The notes beneath the pieces were generated by a model. That model ran no database searches. It saw only the letters and a list, made by a program, of their open reading frames with translations, and was not told the DNA's origin. 64,000 nt of DNA from Enhygromyxa salina (GTDB taxonomy: Bacteria; Myxococcota_A; Polyangia; Nannocystales; Nannocystaceae): positions 62,001 through 126,000 of the forward strand of contig NZ_JMCC02000010.1 in assembly GCF_000737335.2 (NCBI RefSeq), written 5' to 3'. A program made the position numbers and the translations under genes. Shown here piece by piece: positions 18,459 to 27,860 of the stretch (the first letter of the stretch is position 1; each line of letters begins with the position of its first letter).

Positions 18459-19907
18459 GTGGCCACGACCAACCTGGGTTCGAAAGTCCGCGCGAAACGT
18501 CGCGCCCGGAGCATGACGCAAGCCGAGCTCGCGCGGCGGCTGGGGATCTCGGCGAGCTACCTCAACCTCATCGAGCACAACCAGCGCCCGCTGACCGCGA
18601 CGTTGCTGATCAAGCTTGCCCAAGAGTTTTCGCTCGAGCTGAGCGAGTTCGCGGCCGACGATGATCAGCGCCTCGCCGCGCACATGTTGGAGGCGTTCGC
18701 GGATCCCGTGTTCGAGGAGCACGGCCTGAACTCGGCCGAGGTCCGCGAGCTAGCGAACAGCTCCCCGGCGATCGCTCGGGCCGTGCTCACGCTCTACGAA
18801 CAATTCCAGCGCGCCCGCGAGTCGCTCAACGAGCTCGCGCAGGTCTCCTATGCCAAGCAAGAGGGCCACGCCGACGGGGCCGTGAACTTGCGCGGCGAGG
18901 TGCTTCCGTCCGAGGAGGTCAACGAGTTCATCCAGCATCACATGAACTACTTTGGTGAGCTCGAGGACCGCGCCGAGCAGCTGTGGGTCGACGCCAAGCT
19001 CAAGCGTGGGGCTCGGTTCGCGGGCATGGCCGAGTGGCTCGAGCGACAGGGGATCGGCGTGCAGTCGTCGGAGGGCGAGGGCCGGATCGTGCGTCGCTAT
19101 GATCGTGAGCTGCGGCGCATCAGCCTGTCCGAAGCGCTGCCGCCGTCGAGCCGCAACTTTCAGCTGGCGACCCAGATCGCGCTGATCTGCCACCACGATC
19201 TGCTCGAGCAGCTCAGCGAGGACGACCCGATGTTGACCGGTGCGAGCTCCCGCATGCTCGCGCGGCTGGTGTTGGCCAACTACTTCGCCGGGGCGGTGCT
19301 CATGCCCTACGCCAGCTTTCATCGGTCCGCGGTGTCGCAGCGCTACGACATCGAACTCCTGGCGAATCGCTTCGGCACCAGCTTCGAGCAGGTCTGTCAT
19401 CGGCTCACGACGCTGCGGCGGCCCGGCGCCGAGGGGGTGCCGTTTCACATGCTGCGGGTCGACATCGCGGGCAACATCTCGAAGCGCTTCTCGGGCTCGG
19501 GGATTCGCTTCGCTCGCTTCTCTGGGGCGTGTCCGCGCTGGAACGTGTTTCGGGCGTTTCAGACGCCCGGGCTGATCCGGGTGCAGACCTCGATCATGCC
19601 CGATGGCGATCCCAACAAGTTCTTCTGTGTGGCTCGCACGGTCGCGCATGGGCGCGGCGGCTACGGTGCGCCGCGGGCCACGTTGGCGGTTGGGCTGGGG
19701 TGCCCGATCGATCGCGCGCCGGAGCTGGTCTATGCCGATGGGGTCGACCTCAGCGACGAAGAGGGGATGCTCGCGGTCGGGGTGACGTGTCGGCTGTGTG
19801 AGCGGCGCGACTGCGAGCAGCGGGTGCTGCCCTCGCTGCGCCAGCCGCTGCAGCTGCGCGAGGATATCCGGGGGGTGTCGATGTACACGGATCCTGAGCG
19901 CAGCTAG
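18459..19907 (+). CDS. XRE/ScfR-type transcriptional regulator (RamB-like)
   Basis: 482 residues from GTG at 18459 (VATTNLGSKVRAKRRARSMTQ); the open frame runs further upstream but there it is antisense to aceB. The N-terminal HTH (MTQAELARRLGISASYLNLIEHNQRPL) is followed by the long ScfR/DUF2083 domain ending in a Cys cluster CRLCERRDCEQR. Known relatives (RamB, ScfR) control glyoxylate, acetate and propionate genes. The divergent position next to aceBA makes it the likely regulator of the shunt. After it, 19908-20093 holds no recognisable gene. Confidence 0.88.
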   Translation: MATTNLGSKVRAKRRARSMTQAELARRLGISASYLNLIEHNQRPLTATLLIKLAQEFSLELSEFAADDDQRLAAHMLEAFADPVFEEHGLNSAEVRELANSSPAIARAVLTLYEQFQRARESLNELAQVSYAKQEGHADGAVNLRGEVLPSEEVNEFIQHHMNYFGELEDRAEQLWVDAKLKRGARFAGMAEWLERQGIGVQSSEGEGRIVRRYDRELRRISLSEALPPSSRNFQLATQIALICHHDLLEQLSEDDPMLTGASSRMLARLVLANYFAGAVLMPYASFHRSAVSQRYDIELLANRFGTSFEQVCHRLTTLRRPGAEGVPFHMLRVDIAGNISKRFSGSGIRFARFSGACPRWNVFRAFQTPGLIRVQTSIMPDGDPNKFFCVARTVAHGRGGYGAPRATLAVGLGCPIDRAPELVYADGVDLSDEEGMLAVGVTCRLCERRDCEQRVLPSLRQPLQLREDIRGVSMYTDPERS

Positions 19908-20093
19908 GAAGAAGCCACAGGTCTTCGCCCGGGTCATGTTCGAGCTTGGGCTCCGCGGCGTGTTCCACGGCTCGAAGCAGCGCGCCGCCGGTCGCTTGCG
20001 TGGGCGCGGGCGCTGCGGCTATTCACTCGCCGTGCGAGAGCGCTGCGCTGACCACCCCTGGCTGCAGCTCGTGGATCCCCGCGAGGCTCGCCC

Positions 20094-21860
20094 ATGATCG
20101 TGCAAGCCTGGATCGCGGTCGCGGTGGTCGCGGCGGTGTTCGTGCTGCTCGCGGTTGCTCGGCATCCGCCCTACTTGATCTTGCTGGGCGGCCTCGCGGT
20201 GCTGCTGGTCACCGGGGTGGTCGAGCCCAGCGCCGGGTTCTCGGGGTTTGCAAACCCGGGGCTGATCACGGTGGCGATCTTGTTTGTGGTCGCGGCGGGC
20301 CTGCGCCAGACCGGCGCGCTGGCGTACTTGGTTCAGCGCGCGCTCGGTCGGCCGCGCTCGGCCACGCAGGCCCAGCTGCGGCTGGTGCCGCCGGTCGTGG
20401 TGGGCAGCGCGTTCGTCAACAACACGCCGGTCGTGGCGATGCTGATGCCGGTGGTCATGGATTGGTGCAAGACCACGCGGATCCCCGTCTCGAAGCTGCT
20501 GTTGCCGCTCAGCTACATCGCGATCTTGGGCGGCCTGTGCACGCTGATCGGGACCAGCACCAACATCGTCGTCAACGGGCTGTTGGTGGCGCAAGGTATG
20601 CCCGGGCTGGGGATGTTCGACATCACTTGGGTCGGGCTCCCGTGCGCGATCGTGGGCGTGAGCTTCTTGCTGATCTCGGCCCGGTGGTTGCTGCCGAATC
20701 GTGACGGAGAGCTTGGCGTACCAGAGGATCCGCGCGAGTACACCGTCGAGATCACCGTCGCGGCGGGGGGCCCTCTGGTCGGCAAGTCGATCGAGGCGGC
20801 TGGGCTGCGGCACCTGCCCGGGCTGTACTTGATGGAGATCCACCGCGGCGGTCACATCGTCCCGATCGTCAACCCGAGCGAGCGGCTCGAGGCCGACGAT
20901 CAGCTCGTGTTTGTGGGGGTCCTGGACTCGGTCATGGACCTCCAGCGGATCCCCGGGGTCGGGCCCGCGACCCGGCAGGTGTTCAAGCTGGACTCGCACC
21001 GGGCCGAGCGCTGCTTCGCCGAGGCGGTGGTGTCGTGGAGCTGCCCGCTGATCGGAAAGACGATCCGCGAGGGCCGGTTTCGCAACAAGTACGACGCGGT
21101 GGTGATCGCGGTGTCGCGCAACGGCGAGCGCATGCCCGGGCGCATCGGTGACATCGAGCTGCGCGCCGGGGACACGCTGTTGATCGAGGCGCTGCCCTCG
21201 TTCGTCGAGCAGCAGCGCAACTCGCGAGACTTCTATCTGGTCAGCCGGCTCGACGGCGCGGGGCCGCCGACCAAGGCGCAGGCGCCGATCTCCCTCGTGA
21301 TCTTGGCGGGCATGGTCGCGCTCGCGGCGACAGGCTTGCTCTCGATGTTGCAGGCGGCGTTGCTCGCCGCGGCGGCGATGCTGCTGACCCGCTGCTGCTC
21401 CGAAGAGACCGCCCGCCGCAGCATGGACTGGCCGCTGATGCTGGCGATCGGGGCGTCGTTTGGGCTGGGCAGCGCGCTCGAGACCACCGGCGCCGCGCAG
21501 ACGATCGCGGAGGTCGGGCTGGGCTACGCCGGGACCAACCCGCTGCTGGCGCTGATCGTGATCTACGCGGCGACCACCACGCTGTCGGAATTGGTGACCA
21601 ACAACGCGGCGGCGATCATCGTGTTTCCGATCGCAATGTCGACCGCGGCGCAGCTGGGCGTCAACCATATGCCCTTCGTGGTCGCGGTGATGGTCGCGGC
21701 CTCGTCGAGCTTTGCGACGCCGCTTGGGTATCAGACCAACCTGATGGTCTATGGCCCCGGCGGCTACAAGCTCTCGGACTTCTTGAAGATCGGCGTGCCG
21801 ATGAACCTGCTGATGTGGACGGTCACCTGCACGCTGGCGCCGCTCATCTGGCCGTTCTGA
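20094..21860 (+). CDS. SLC13/DASS-type permease with two TrkA-C domains
   Basis: 588 residues. Membrane halves flank a cytoplasmic insert with two TrkA-C domains (VGKSIEAAGLRHLPGLYLMEI... and LIGKTIREGRFRNKYDAVVIAV). Repeated Asn-rich re-entrant motifs of the family are visible: FVNNTPVVAML with GTSTNIVVNG in the first half, and LVTNNAAAIIVFP with SFATPLGYQTNLMVYGPG in the second. It is likely a sodium- or proton-coupled anion (dicarboxylate or sulfate) transporter of the inner membrane; the substrate is not determinable. Confidence 0.9.
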   Translation: MIVQAWIAVAVVAAVFVLLAVARHPPYLILLGGLAVLLVTGVVEPSAGFSGFANPGLITVAILFVVAAGLRQTGALAYLVQRALGRPRSATQAQLRLVPPVVVGSAFVNNTPVVAMLMPVVMDWCKTTRIPVSKLLLPLSYIAILGGLCTLIGTSTNIVVNGLLVAQGMPGLGMFDITWVGLPCAIVGVSFLLISARWLLPNRDGELGVPEDPREYTVEITVAAGGPLVGKSIEAAGLRHLPGLYLMEIHRGGHIVPIVNPSERLEADDQLVFVGVLDSVMDLQRIPGVGPATRQVFKLDSHRAERCFAEAVVSWSCPLIGKTIREGRFRNKYDAVVIAVSRNGERMPGRIGDIELRAGDTLLIEALPSFVEQQRNSRDFYLVSRLDGAGPPTKAQAPISLVILAGMVALAATGLLSMLQAALLAAAAMLLTRCCSEETARRSMDWPLMLAIGASFGLGSALETTGAAQTIAEVGLGYAGTNPLLALIVIYAATTTLSELVTNNAAAIIVFPIAMSTAAQLGVNHMPFVVAVMVAASSSFATPLGYQTNLMVYGPGGYKLSDFLKIGVPMNLLMWTVTCTLAPLIWPF

Positions 21861-21953
21861 TCGCCGGGGCCGGTTCGGCAAGAGACTCCTGCAAGATCGG
21901 CGCGACGTCTGGGTTGAAGAGGCGCCAAACTGCGTTGGTGCTATGTATCCGGC

Positions 21954-22709
21954 ATGATCGCAGTCGGAACCCAAGCACCCACATTCAAACGTGTCGATCA
22001 CCTTGGCCGGGAGCAGGATCTCGCGGCACTGCGGGGAAACCGCCACGTGATGCTGTTGTTCTACCCGCTCGACTTCACCCCTACGTGAAGCGCGGAGGTA
22101 CCAGCGCTGGAAGCGTTGGCCGAGGAGCTTCGCGCCGCTCACACCCAGGTGATCGGAATCTCGATTGATACGGTCTACTGCCATGCGGCCTGGGCCGAGC
22201 AGCTTGGGGGGGTCTCGTTTCCGCTGATCTCCGACTTCCACCCGAAGGGCGAGATCGCCAAGTCGATGGGCGTGTATTTGGCCGATCGGGGCATCACGGA
22301 TCGGGCGACCGTGATCCTCGACGCCGGCGGGACCGTCCGCTACGCCCAGAGCGTTGGCCCGCCCAACCGCCGCGACGTCGAAGCGCTGGTGGCCGAGTGC
22401 CAGGCGATCGACGCGAGCTGGGCGGACGAGCTGCCCGCCGCCGTCGCGCCCCAGGGGTTGGCGGCCGGCGCCGAGCTGTACATCAAGGACTCGTGCATGT
22501 TCAGCCGCTGGGCCATGTCTGCGCGCCGCAACCTGCACCTCGAGCAAACGTTGCCGTTGCGCAACGTCAGCCAAGATCAGGCGGCGCTCGATGAGCTCGT
22601 GCGCCTGGGCGGCAAGCCGCAGGCGCCAGCGTTGGTGATCGGCGATCAGGTCATGTACGAGTCGGCGGAGATCGCCGCGCACCTGGCGAAGAACTGCAGC
22701 TGGACGTAG
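21954..22709 (+). CDS. Selenocysteine-containing peroxiredoxin-glutaredoxin fusion (candidate selenoprotein)
   Basis: Read from ATG 21954, the frame is open except for TGA at 22086-22088 (codon 45) and ends at 22709, giving 251 residues. The segment before the TGA is FYPLDFTPT; with position 45 as the peroxidatic residue it fits PxxxTxxC exactly (P38, T42, Sec45). Downstream are peroxiredoxin core motifs (IGISIDT, WAEQLGGVSFPLISDFHPKGE, and DRATVILD with the conserved Arg). A C-terminal glutaredoxin-like domain begins near residue 172 (ELYIKDSCMFSRWAM) with monothiol-type C181-M-F-S184. A SECIS-like hairpin follows the UGA. A conventional caller would truncate it to start at TTG 22116. The alternative is a Cys-to-stop pseudogene, but the rest of the gene shows no decay. 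Confidence 0.85.
22101..22119 (+). promoter_or_regulatory. bSECIS-like hairpin downstream of the UGA
   Basis: CCAGCGC-UGGAA-GCGUUGG forms a 7-bp stem (one G-U pair) with a 5-nt loop containing GG. The stem begins 12 bases after the UGA and the loop about 20 bases after it, within the distance and loop rules published for bacterial SECIS elements. It would recruit SelB. Confidence 0.75.
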
Positions 22710-22745
22710 CGCCGCAGTCGGCGACGTATCAGGTCCAGGCCCAGG

Positions 22746-25076
22746 TCATTGAGCCCGCGACAGCCACTTGCCGCCTGCGACCTGATACACGAGCGCCCCC
22801 ACGAGCAGCACGGCGTACCCAACTACGGCCTGCTGCAGCAGCGCGTTGAACCCAATGTTGATCATCGCGGCCAGCGCATATGCTGACCCAACCACGCTCG
22901 CGAGCGTGCTCAGGCCGTAGCTGATCGAGACCGTCTGCGCCCGATCCTGATCGACCAGACACGAGACCACGTGCGGGTAGAACAACCCGAGCACGGTCCC
23001 GAGCGGCGCAGTGGCGAGGGTTGCGAGCACCAGCTTGAGGGCGACCGGGAGGTGCAGCAGGTTCCCGACCATCCAGTCGAGGGTGAACATCACGAACATG
23101 ACCGCGAGCACCGCCAACCCCGCCAGCGCGCGGGTGTCGTGGAGCTTGGTCAGCCGCGGATAGATCGCGCTGCCGACCCCGCTGGTCAGCAGGAACAACG
23201 ACAACACCGCGGCCATGCTCAGCAGTGGTTGGGTCAAGAACAGCTCGAGCTTGGCCATGATCGCGACCTCGCAGAGCATGAAACAAAACCCGGTCACGAG
23301 CAGATACAGCAGCACTGGGATCGGGGCTCGGGCGTCGCGCTTGAGCGCCGCGACGCCGATGAACAGCAGCGCGATGCCAGACAGCACCACGACCGTGGTG
23401 ATCTTGATCCAGGTGACGTACCACCCGAGCGTCTTGGCGTCGCCCTCGGGCGGAAGCAGCTCATAAGTGTCGAGCTCGAGGTCCTTCATGAAGGGCCGAT
23501 CGTCGACGAAGGTCTGGCCCGGCTCACCCTCGATCGTGTCGCGGTACTTGTGGTCCCGGAGCCGCTTTTGATTGAGGTAGCGGATCTTGCGGGCGTTCTT
23601 TTTCTTGTTGCGGCCCTCACCGCGCGCGACCGCGACGACCCGATCGAGCTCCTCGTCCGTGAAGCCGTCGGGTGACAGCACCAGGTCGTCATCGCTGCGC
23701 CCCTTGTCATCGACGATCATGATGCGATCTTCGAAGTTCTCGATGCCGCGCTGGGCGAACACCTCGCGCATGTTGTAGATCCGCTTGTGGAGCGGCTGGT
23801 GGTCGAACACCATGATCCCGCCGGGCGCGAGCAGATCCAGGTAGGTGTTGTACGCCTCGACCGTGTCCAAGTACTTGGTGGTGTGCCCGGTGACGGCCGT
23901 GGTCGCGGCGTTGGAGCCCAGGTAGATCAGGTCGTACTTGGTGCCCTCGGGCCGGGTGGTCAGGAAGTGGCGGCCCTCGTCGATGACCAGGTCGATGTTG
24001 GGCTTGTCGAGGAACTCGGCGATCCGATAGCTGGCGATGAGCTCGCTCTCGCGGCCGAATTTTTTGACCAGGCCGTTGAGCTCGACGCCGGTGATCTTGG
24101 CCTTGTGGTGGGCCAGCTCGTCAAAGCGGATCATCTCTGCGCCGGTGCCGGCGAACATCACGAGGATGTTCTTGGGCTCGCGACCCAGCGCCCACGCGGC
24201 GTCGGTGCCTTGCAGCACCGAGACCGAGCGCACGCGATCTCGGTAGGGCCACACGTGGACGTTGCTGCGCGAATTATTGTGGATGATCGCGTGGGAGGTC
24301 TTGCCGCCGTCGGAGACGCGCTTGACCACGGCGACCCGCGAGTGCTCGTTCCAGGCCCGGTCGAGCTCTTCGTAGGTGCCGGCGGCGCCCCACTGGGCGT
24401 AGGACACGGTCCGATCGGCGTAGTCGATCAGCCGCTCGGAGCCCAGCGCGACGACCAGCGCGACGCTGGCGACGATGATCCGCGAGCGCCGCTCGGTGCT
24501 GGCCAGCAGCAAGGGCGCAAACGAGAGCACGATCAGCACGACCACGACCGTGGGCAGCCCGCCGAAGTGAAACGCGACTGGCGTGAGCGCGCAGGCCAAC
24601 GCCGCGCCGAGCAGGTCGGCCGCGTAGATCGAGCCGATCTCGTCGCGGCGCAGCTGGTACATGGAAGTCAGGATCCGCCCAAAGCTGAAGAAGGGCAGGA
24701 CCATGATGATCACGAACACCGCGGTCTTCTTGGCCAAGTAGTCGAGCTGCTTGGCGATCACGACCGACGATGTGACGGGCATGATCCAGCTGAACAACAC
24801 GAACGCGAACAGCAGCCCGCCGACGCACAGCGCCGCGAGCACCATCAGCTCGCGCTGAATGTTGAACTTCTCGAGGGTGGTCGGCCGGAAGTGCACGTAC
24901 AGGCTGCCGAGCGCGAGCCCAAGAAACGCGATCGGCAGGGCGAGGTAGGCGTTGTCGGCTCCGAGGTGAAAGTCGACGAGGCGCGAGAGCACCAGCTCGA
25001 ACATCAAGCAGCACAGCGCTGTAGCGAAGACGAGGCGGCGGTAATCTAGGCGGGGGGCGGGCGCGGACGCTTGCAT
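22746..25076 (-). CDS. Spermidine-synthase-like membrane protein
   Basis: 776 residues. About seven membrane helices at the N-terminus (LVFATALCCLMFELVLSR and on) are followed by a Rossmann methyltransferase/aminopropyltransferase-like domain (ILVMFAGTGAEMIRFDEL, ITGVELN, KYDLIYLGSN, LLAPGGIMVFDHQ). A further set of six or so membrane helices closes the protein. Such fused membrane-SpeE proteins are common in myxobacteria, and their substrate is unknown. The ATG at 25076 is divergent from the next gene. Confidence 0.8.
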   Translation of the reverse strand: MQASAPAPRLDYRRLVFATALCCLMFELVLSRLVDFHLGADNAYLALPIAFLGLALGSLYVHFRPTTLEKFNIQRELMVLAALCVGGLLFAFVLFSWIMPVTSSVVIAKQLDYLAKKTAVFVIIMVLPFFSFGRILTSMYQLRRDEIGSIYAADLLGAALACALTPVAFHFGGLPTVVVVLIVLSFAPLLLASTERRSRIIVASVALVVALGSERLIDYADRTVSYAQWGAAGTYEELDRAWNEHSRVAVVKRVSDGGKTSHAIIHNNSRSNVHVWPYRDRVRSVSVLQGTDAAWALGREPKNILVMFAGTGAEMIRFDELAHHKAKITGVELNGLVKKFGRESELIASYRIAEFLDKPNIDLVIDEGRHFLTTRPEGTKYDLIYLGSNAATTAVTGHTTKYLDTVEAYNTYLDLLAPGGIMVFDHQPLHKRIYNMREVFAQRGIENFEDRIMIVDDKGRSDDDLVLSPDGFTDEELDRVVAVARGEGRNKKKNARKIRYLNQKRLRDHKYRDTIEGEPGQTFVDDRPFMKDLELDTYELLPPEGDAKTLGWYVTWIKITTVVVLSGIALLFIGVAALKRDARAPIPVLLYLLVTGFCFMLCEVAIMAKLELFLTQPLLSMAAVLSLFLLTSGVGSAIYPRLTKLHDTRALAGLAVLAVMFVMFTLDWMVGNLLHLPVALKLVLATLATAPLGTVLGLFYPHVVSCLVDQDRAQTVSISYGLSTLASVVGSAYALAAMINIGFNALLQQAVVGYAVLLVGALVYQVAGGKWLSRAQ

Positions 25077-25156
25077 GGGTTCAGTCTCGAGGAGTGCCAG
25101 GGCAGGGAGGGCCGGTAAAAGTACCGCTTCGCCAGCGGCTTACGTACACTTTGGGA

Positions 25157-26746
25157 GTGAGGCGACTCCTCCAGCGCGGCCGCGCGAGTTTGACCTGGGT
25201 TGGGCTGGTTGGGGTGTTGGTTGGGCTCGGGTGCCCGGCGGACGACGTCGCGATGGAGGACCCGGACGACGGCGCCAGCGAAGCGCCGCCGCCACCCAGC
25301 TTCGAGGACCCCCCGAGCCTGGAGCTGGTGGTGAGCGCCTCGGAGATCCAGGACATCACGCTGGCGGTGGCCGGCTTGCGATATGACACGCGGGTCGAGA
25401 TTGACGGCAGCTCCTGGGCGCTGGGTGGTTCCGGGCCGGCCGGGCTCGAGGGCGACGAGCTCCGGCTCGCGCTGGGGGGGGCGATGGTGGTGGGGCGCCA
25501 CGAGCTGGCGTTGGCCCACAAGGTTGGGTCGGTCGAGCTGCGGTCCGAGCTCGTGGAGATCCAAGTGGTGCCGAGCATGCCGGGGTCGCTGAGCGCGACC
25601 TTGCAGCCCGAGCAAGTTGACAGCGGGGATCACTTGGTTGTGCACGGGCAAGGCAGCGAGGCGGTGTTGGGCGTGGTCGACTCCGCCAGCGCGCGCGTGC
25701 AGGTCCGGGCGGGGGCTTGGTCGGCGGCGGGCTTCGAGCTCGAGCTGCCGGGGTTGGTCATGGGCGGGGCTATGGGCGGGGTCGGGGGCGCGGGGCTGGA
25801 TCTGTCGGTCGTGCCGGGGGTCGGCGACGAACAGGCGCGGTGGGTGGTGGCGGCCTACTTGGCTGACGATGGCGCCACGGTCTACGCGCGGATCGTGAGC
25901 GTCACCGGGCCGGGGCTGGTGATCGGCGATCCGGGCGAGCCCTTCGCGGTGTGGAGCCTCGACGATGACGAGCAAGCCGCGGCCCTTGGCCCGCATGAGC
26001 TCGCGCGGATCGAGGCGGTGACCTTGCTCGATCGCATGGTGGTGCTCGGCGTCGAGGCGCGGCGCGACGCCGAGACCTCGAGCCCAGGTGACCGCTTGTT
26101 GGTCACTCGATGGCTGGCGTCGAACGGCGCCCCGGCGCTGCCGGTGCTGCTGCGTGGGCCCAACTCGAGCGACCTGGATCTGCCTGGTGACGCGCGGCTG
26201 TGGAATTTTGCCGGGCATGACGCGGCGCTGGGGGTTCGCGTGGGTCTGGGGTTTCCGTGGCTGCTGACGATCGGCGGCAACGGGCTGCCGAGCCTCGGTT
26301 CGGACCCGGGCCAGCTCGCCAGCGTGCCGGTCGCGGCAACGTGGATGCGCAGCGCCGATGGGGCGTTCGGCTCGCGCCACGCGTTCGCGCTCGAGGGCGG
26401 CCCGCAGTCGCCGCGCCTGCGCGTGGTTCGGATCAACCGGTGGTCCGAGCAAGCTGATGATCCCAACGACATTGTCGACCTGGTCGAGCTCCCGGCCATG
26501 CCAACGGGCTCGCCCAGCCTCGCGCTACTCGACGGCGTGCCAACCTTGGTCATGCCGATGGGTTCCGAGCTCGACGTGTTGGCGCTGCGCTCGACCGGGG
26601 TCGACGTGATGCTCGAGTCGCTCGCTGGGCTTCGCTGTGACGAGGTCGCCGTTGTCGGACCCAGCTTCGATGGCGTCGGCGACACGCTGCCGCTCGCGTG
26701 CCTGAGCGGCGGGGAGCTGCGAACGGGCGTGCTGCGCGTGGATTGA
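25157..26746 (+). CDS. Predicted lipoprotein, function unknown
   Basis: About 529 residues from GTG at 25157 (an in-frame TTG two codons earlier is an alternative). A signal peptide with lipobox (VGLVGVLVGLGC) is followed by an Asp/Pro-rich linker (PADDVAMEDPDDG). The rest is beta-rich with no family I recognise. It is probably exposed at the envelope surface. Confidence 0.7.
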   Translation: MRRLLQRGRASLTWVGLVGVLVGLGCPADDVAMEDPDDGASEAPPPPSFEDPPSLELVVSASEIQDITLAVAGLRYDTRVEIDGSSWALGGSGPAGLEGDELRLALGGAMVVGRHELALAHKVGSVELRSELVEIQVVPSMPGSLSATLQPEQVDSGDHLVVHGQGSEAVLGVVDSASARVQVRAGAWSAAGFELELPGLVMGGAMGGVGGAGLDLSVVPGVGDEQARWVVAAYLADDGATVYARIVSVTGPGLVIGDPGEPFAVWSLDDDEQAAALGPHELARIEAVTLLDRMVVLGVEARRDAETSSPGDRLLVTRWLASNGAPALPVLLRGPNSSDLDLPGDARLWNFAGHDAALGVRVGLGFPWLLTIGGNGLPSLGSDPGQLASVPVAATWMRSADGAFGSRHAFALEGGPQSPRLRVVRINRWSEQADDPNDIVDLVELPAMPTGSPSLALLDGVPTLVMPMGSELDVLALRSTGVDVMLESLAGLRCDEVAVVGPSFDGVGDTLPLACLSGGELRTGVLRVD

Positions 26747-26777
26747 GCGCGCCTTGGTTGTGGCTATACTCCGCGTC

Positions 26778-27839
26778 GTGGCAGCCCGCAGGAAGCTCAA
26801 GATCTTCGCGCTCGCAGCAGGTGTCGTGGTGCTTGGGCTCGGCGCGGCGGCTTGGTCGATGTGGCCCGAGGTTGATGAGATCCCGACGCAGCTCGACGAG
26901 CTCGACCCCGAGGTCTCGATCGCCGAGCTCACGCTCGATGCCCAAGGTCCCGAGCCGGCCCTGCGCCTGGGGGATCTGCAGGGCAAGACCGTGTTCATCA
27001 TGATCGAGGGCAAAGAGAGCATGACCGGCGGCGAGGGCAAGCTGCTGCGTCGCGCGCTGCACCGCTGGACCCTGCCCGCGGACGTCGTTGGCTTCAGCGT
27101 TGGCGACGCGCCGGCCGGGGCGATGATCATGAAGGGCAAGATCGAGAGCGACTTCGTCGGCCCGATGCGCGACGAATTGAAGCTGCCGATCTACGTCGAC
27201 TTTGGCGGCAAGTTCACCGACGCGTTCTCGCTGCCCAAGGGGCACCTGGGGTTTGTCGTGCTCGACGCCAAGGGCGAGGTCGCGCTGCGTCATGCCGGCG
27301 ACGCCGACGAGGCCACGCTCGCCGAGATCAAGCAGCTGCTGCGGGCACAAGAGCCCGCTCCGGGGCCGCAGGCGCCAGCGTTTGTGGTTGGCGAGCTCAA
27401 CAACCAAAGCTGCGCCGACCGGGCCTGTGTGCTGGTGTTTCTAGACGCCAAGGTCACCCGCGCCGAGATCCCCGGCTTCGAGGACGGGGGCTTCGAGGGC
27501 GAGATGCAGGAGGTGTTCGAGCAGATCAAGCAGCCGTCGATCCGGCTCGCGCGGATCCTTGCCGCAGACTGGGAGCCCGAGCAGCGCGCGGGGATCGGCG
27601 GCGTGATCGTGGGCGAGGCGGAGGGCTGGGAGGTCGAGGGCTGGGCGTTCGTGCCCGAGGCCCCCGATGCTCGCGCGGCGTTTGGGATCGACGGGGCGGG
27701 GCTGGTGATCCTGGATGATCAGGGCCGCGTGGCGTTCTCGGAGTCTGGGCGGGTGCCGTTTTGGAAGCTGTCGATGGCGGCGGATGTGCTGGGGATCGAG
27801 GCCAAGGAGTACCGCGGCCGCAAGCGCGACAAGAAGTAG
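26778..27839 (+). CDS. Membrane-anchored redoxin-fold-like protein lacking active cysteines
   Basis: About 353 residues from GTG at 26778. An N-terminal signal anchor (KIFALAAGVVVLGLGAAAW) precedes a domain with thioredoxin-like layout (LRLGDLQGKTVFIMIEGKES, IYVDFGGKFTDAF, GHLGFVVLDAKGEVALRHAG). No CxxC is present, so a redox role is doubtful. The C-terminal half is unrecognised. TATACT at 26764-26769 upstream could be a -10 box. Confidence 0.6.
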   Translation: MAARRKLKIFALAAGVVVLGLGAAAWSMWPEVDEIPTQLDELDPEVSIAELTLDAQGPEPALRLGDLQGKTVFIMIEGKESMTGGEGKLLRRALHRWTLPADVVGFSVGDAPAGAMIMKGKIESDFVGPMRDELKLPIYVDFGGKFTDAFSLPKGHLGFVVLDAKGEVALRHAGDADEATLAEIKQLLRAQEPAPGPQAPAFVVGELNNQSCADRACVLVFLDAKVTRAEIPGFEDGGFEGEMQEVFEQIKQPSIRLARILAADWEPEQRAGIGGVIVGEAEGWEVEGWAFVPEAPDARAAFGIDGAGLVILDDQGRVAFSESGRVPFWKLSMAADVLGIEAKEYRGRKRDKK

Positions 27840-27860
27840 AGAACAACTGCCCGCAGGAGA

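Noticed and set aside
22116..22709. A separate short redoxin gene starting at TTG 22116
   Set aside because: It would lack the peroxiredoxin N-terminal half, which is present in frame just upstream across the TGA.
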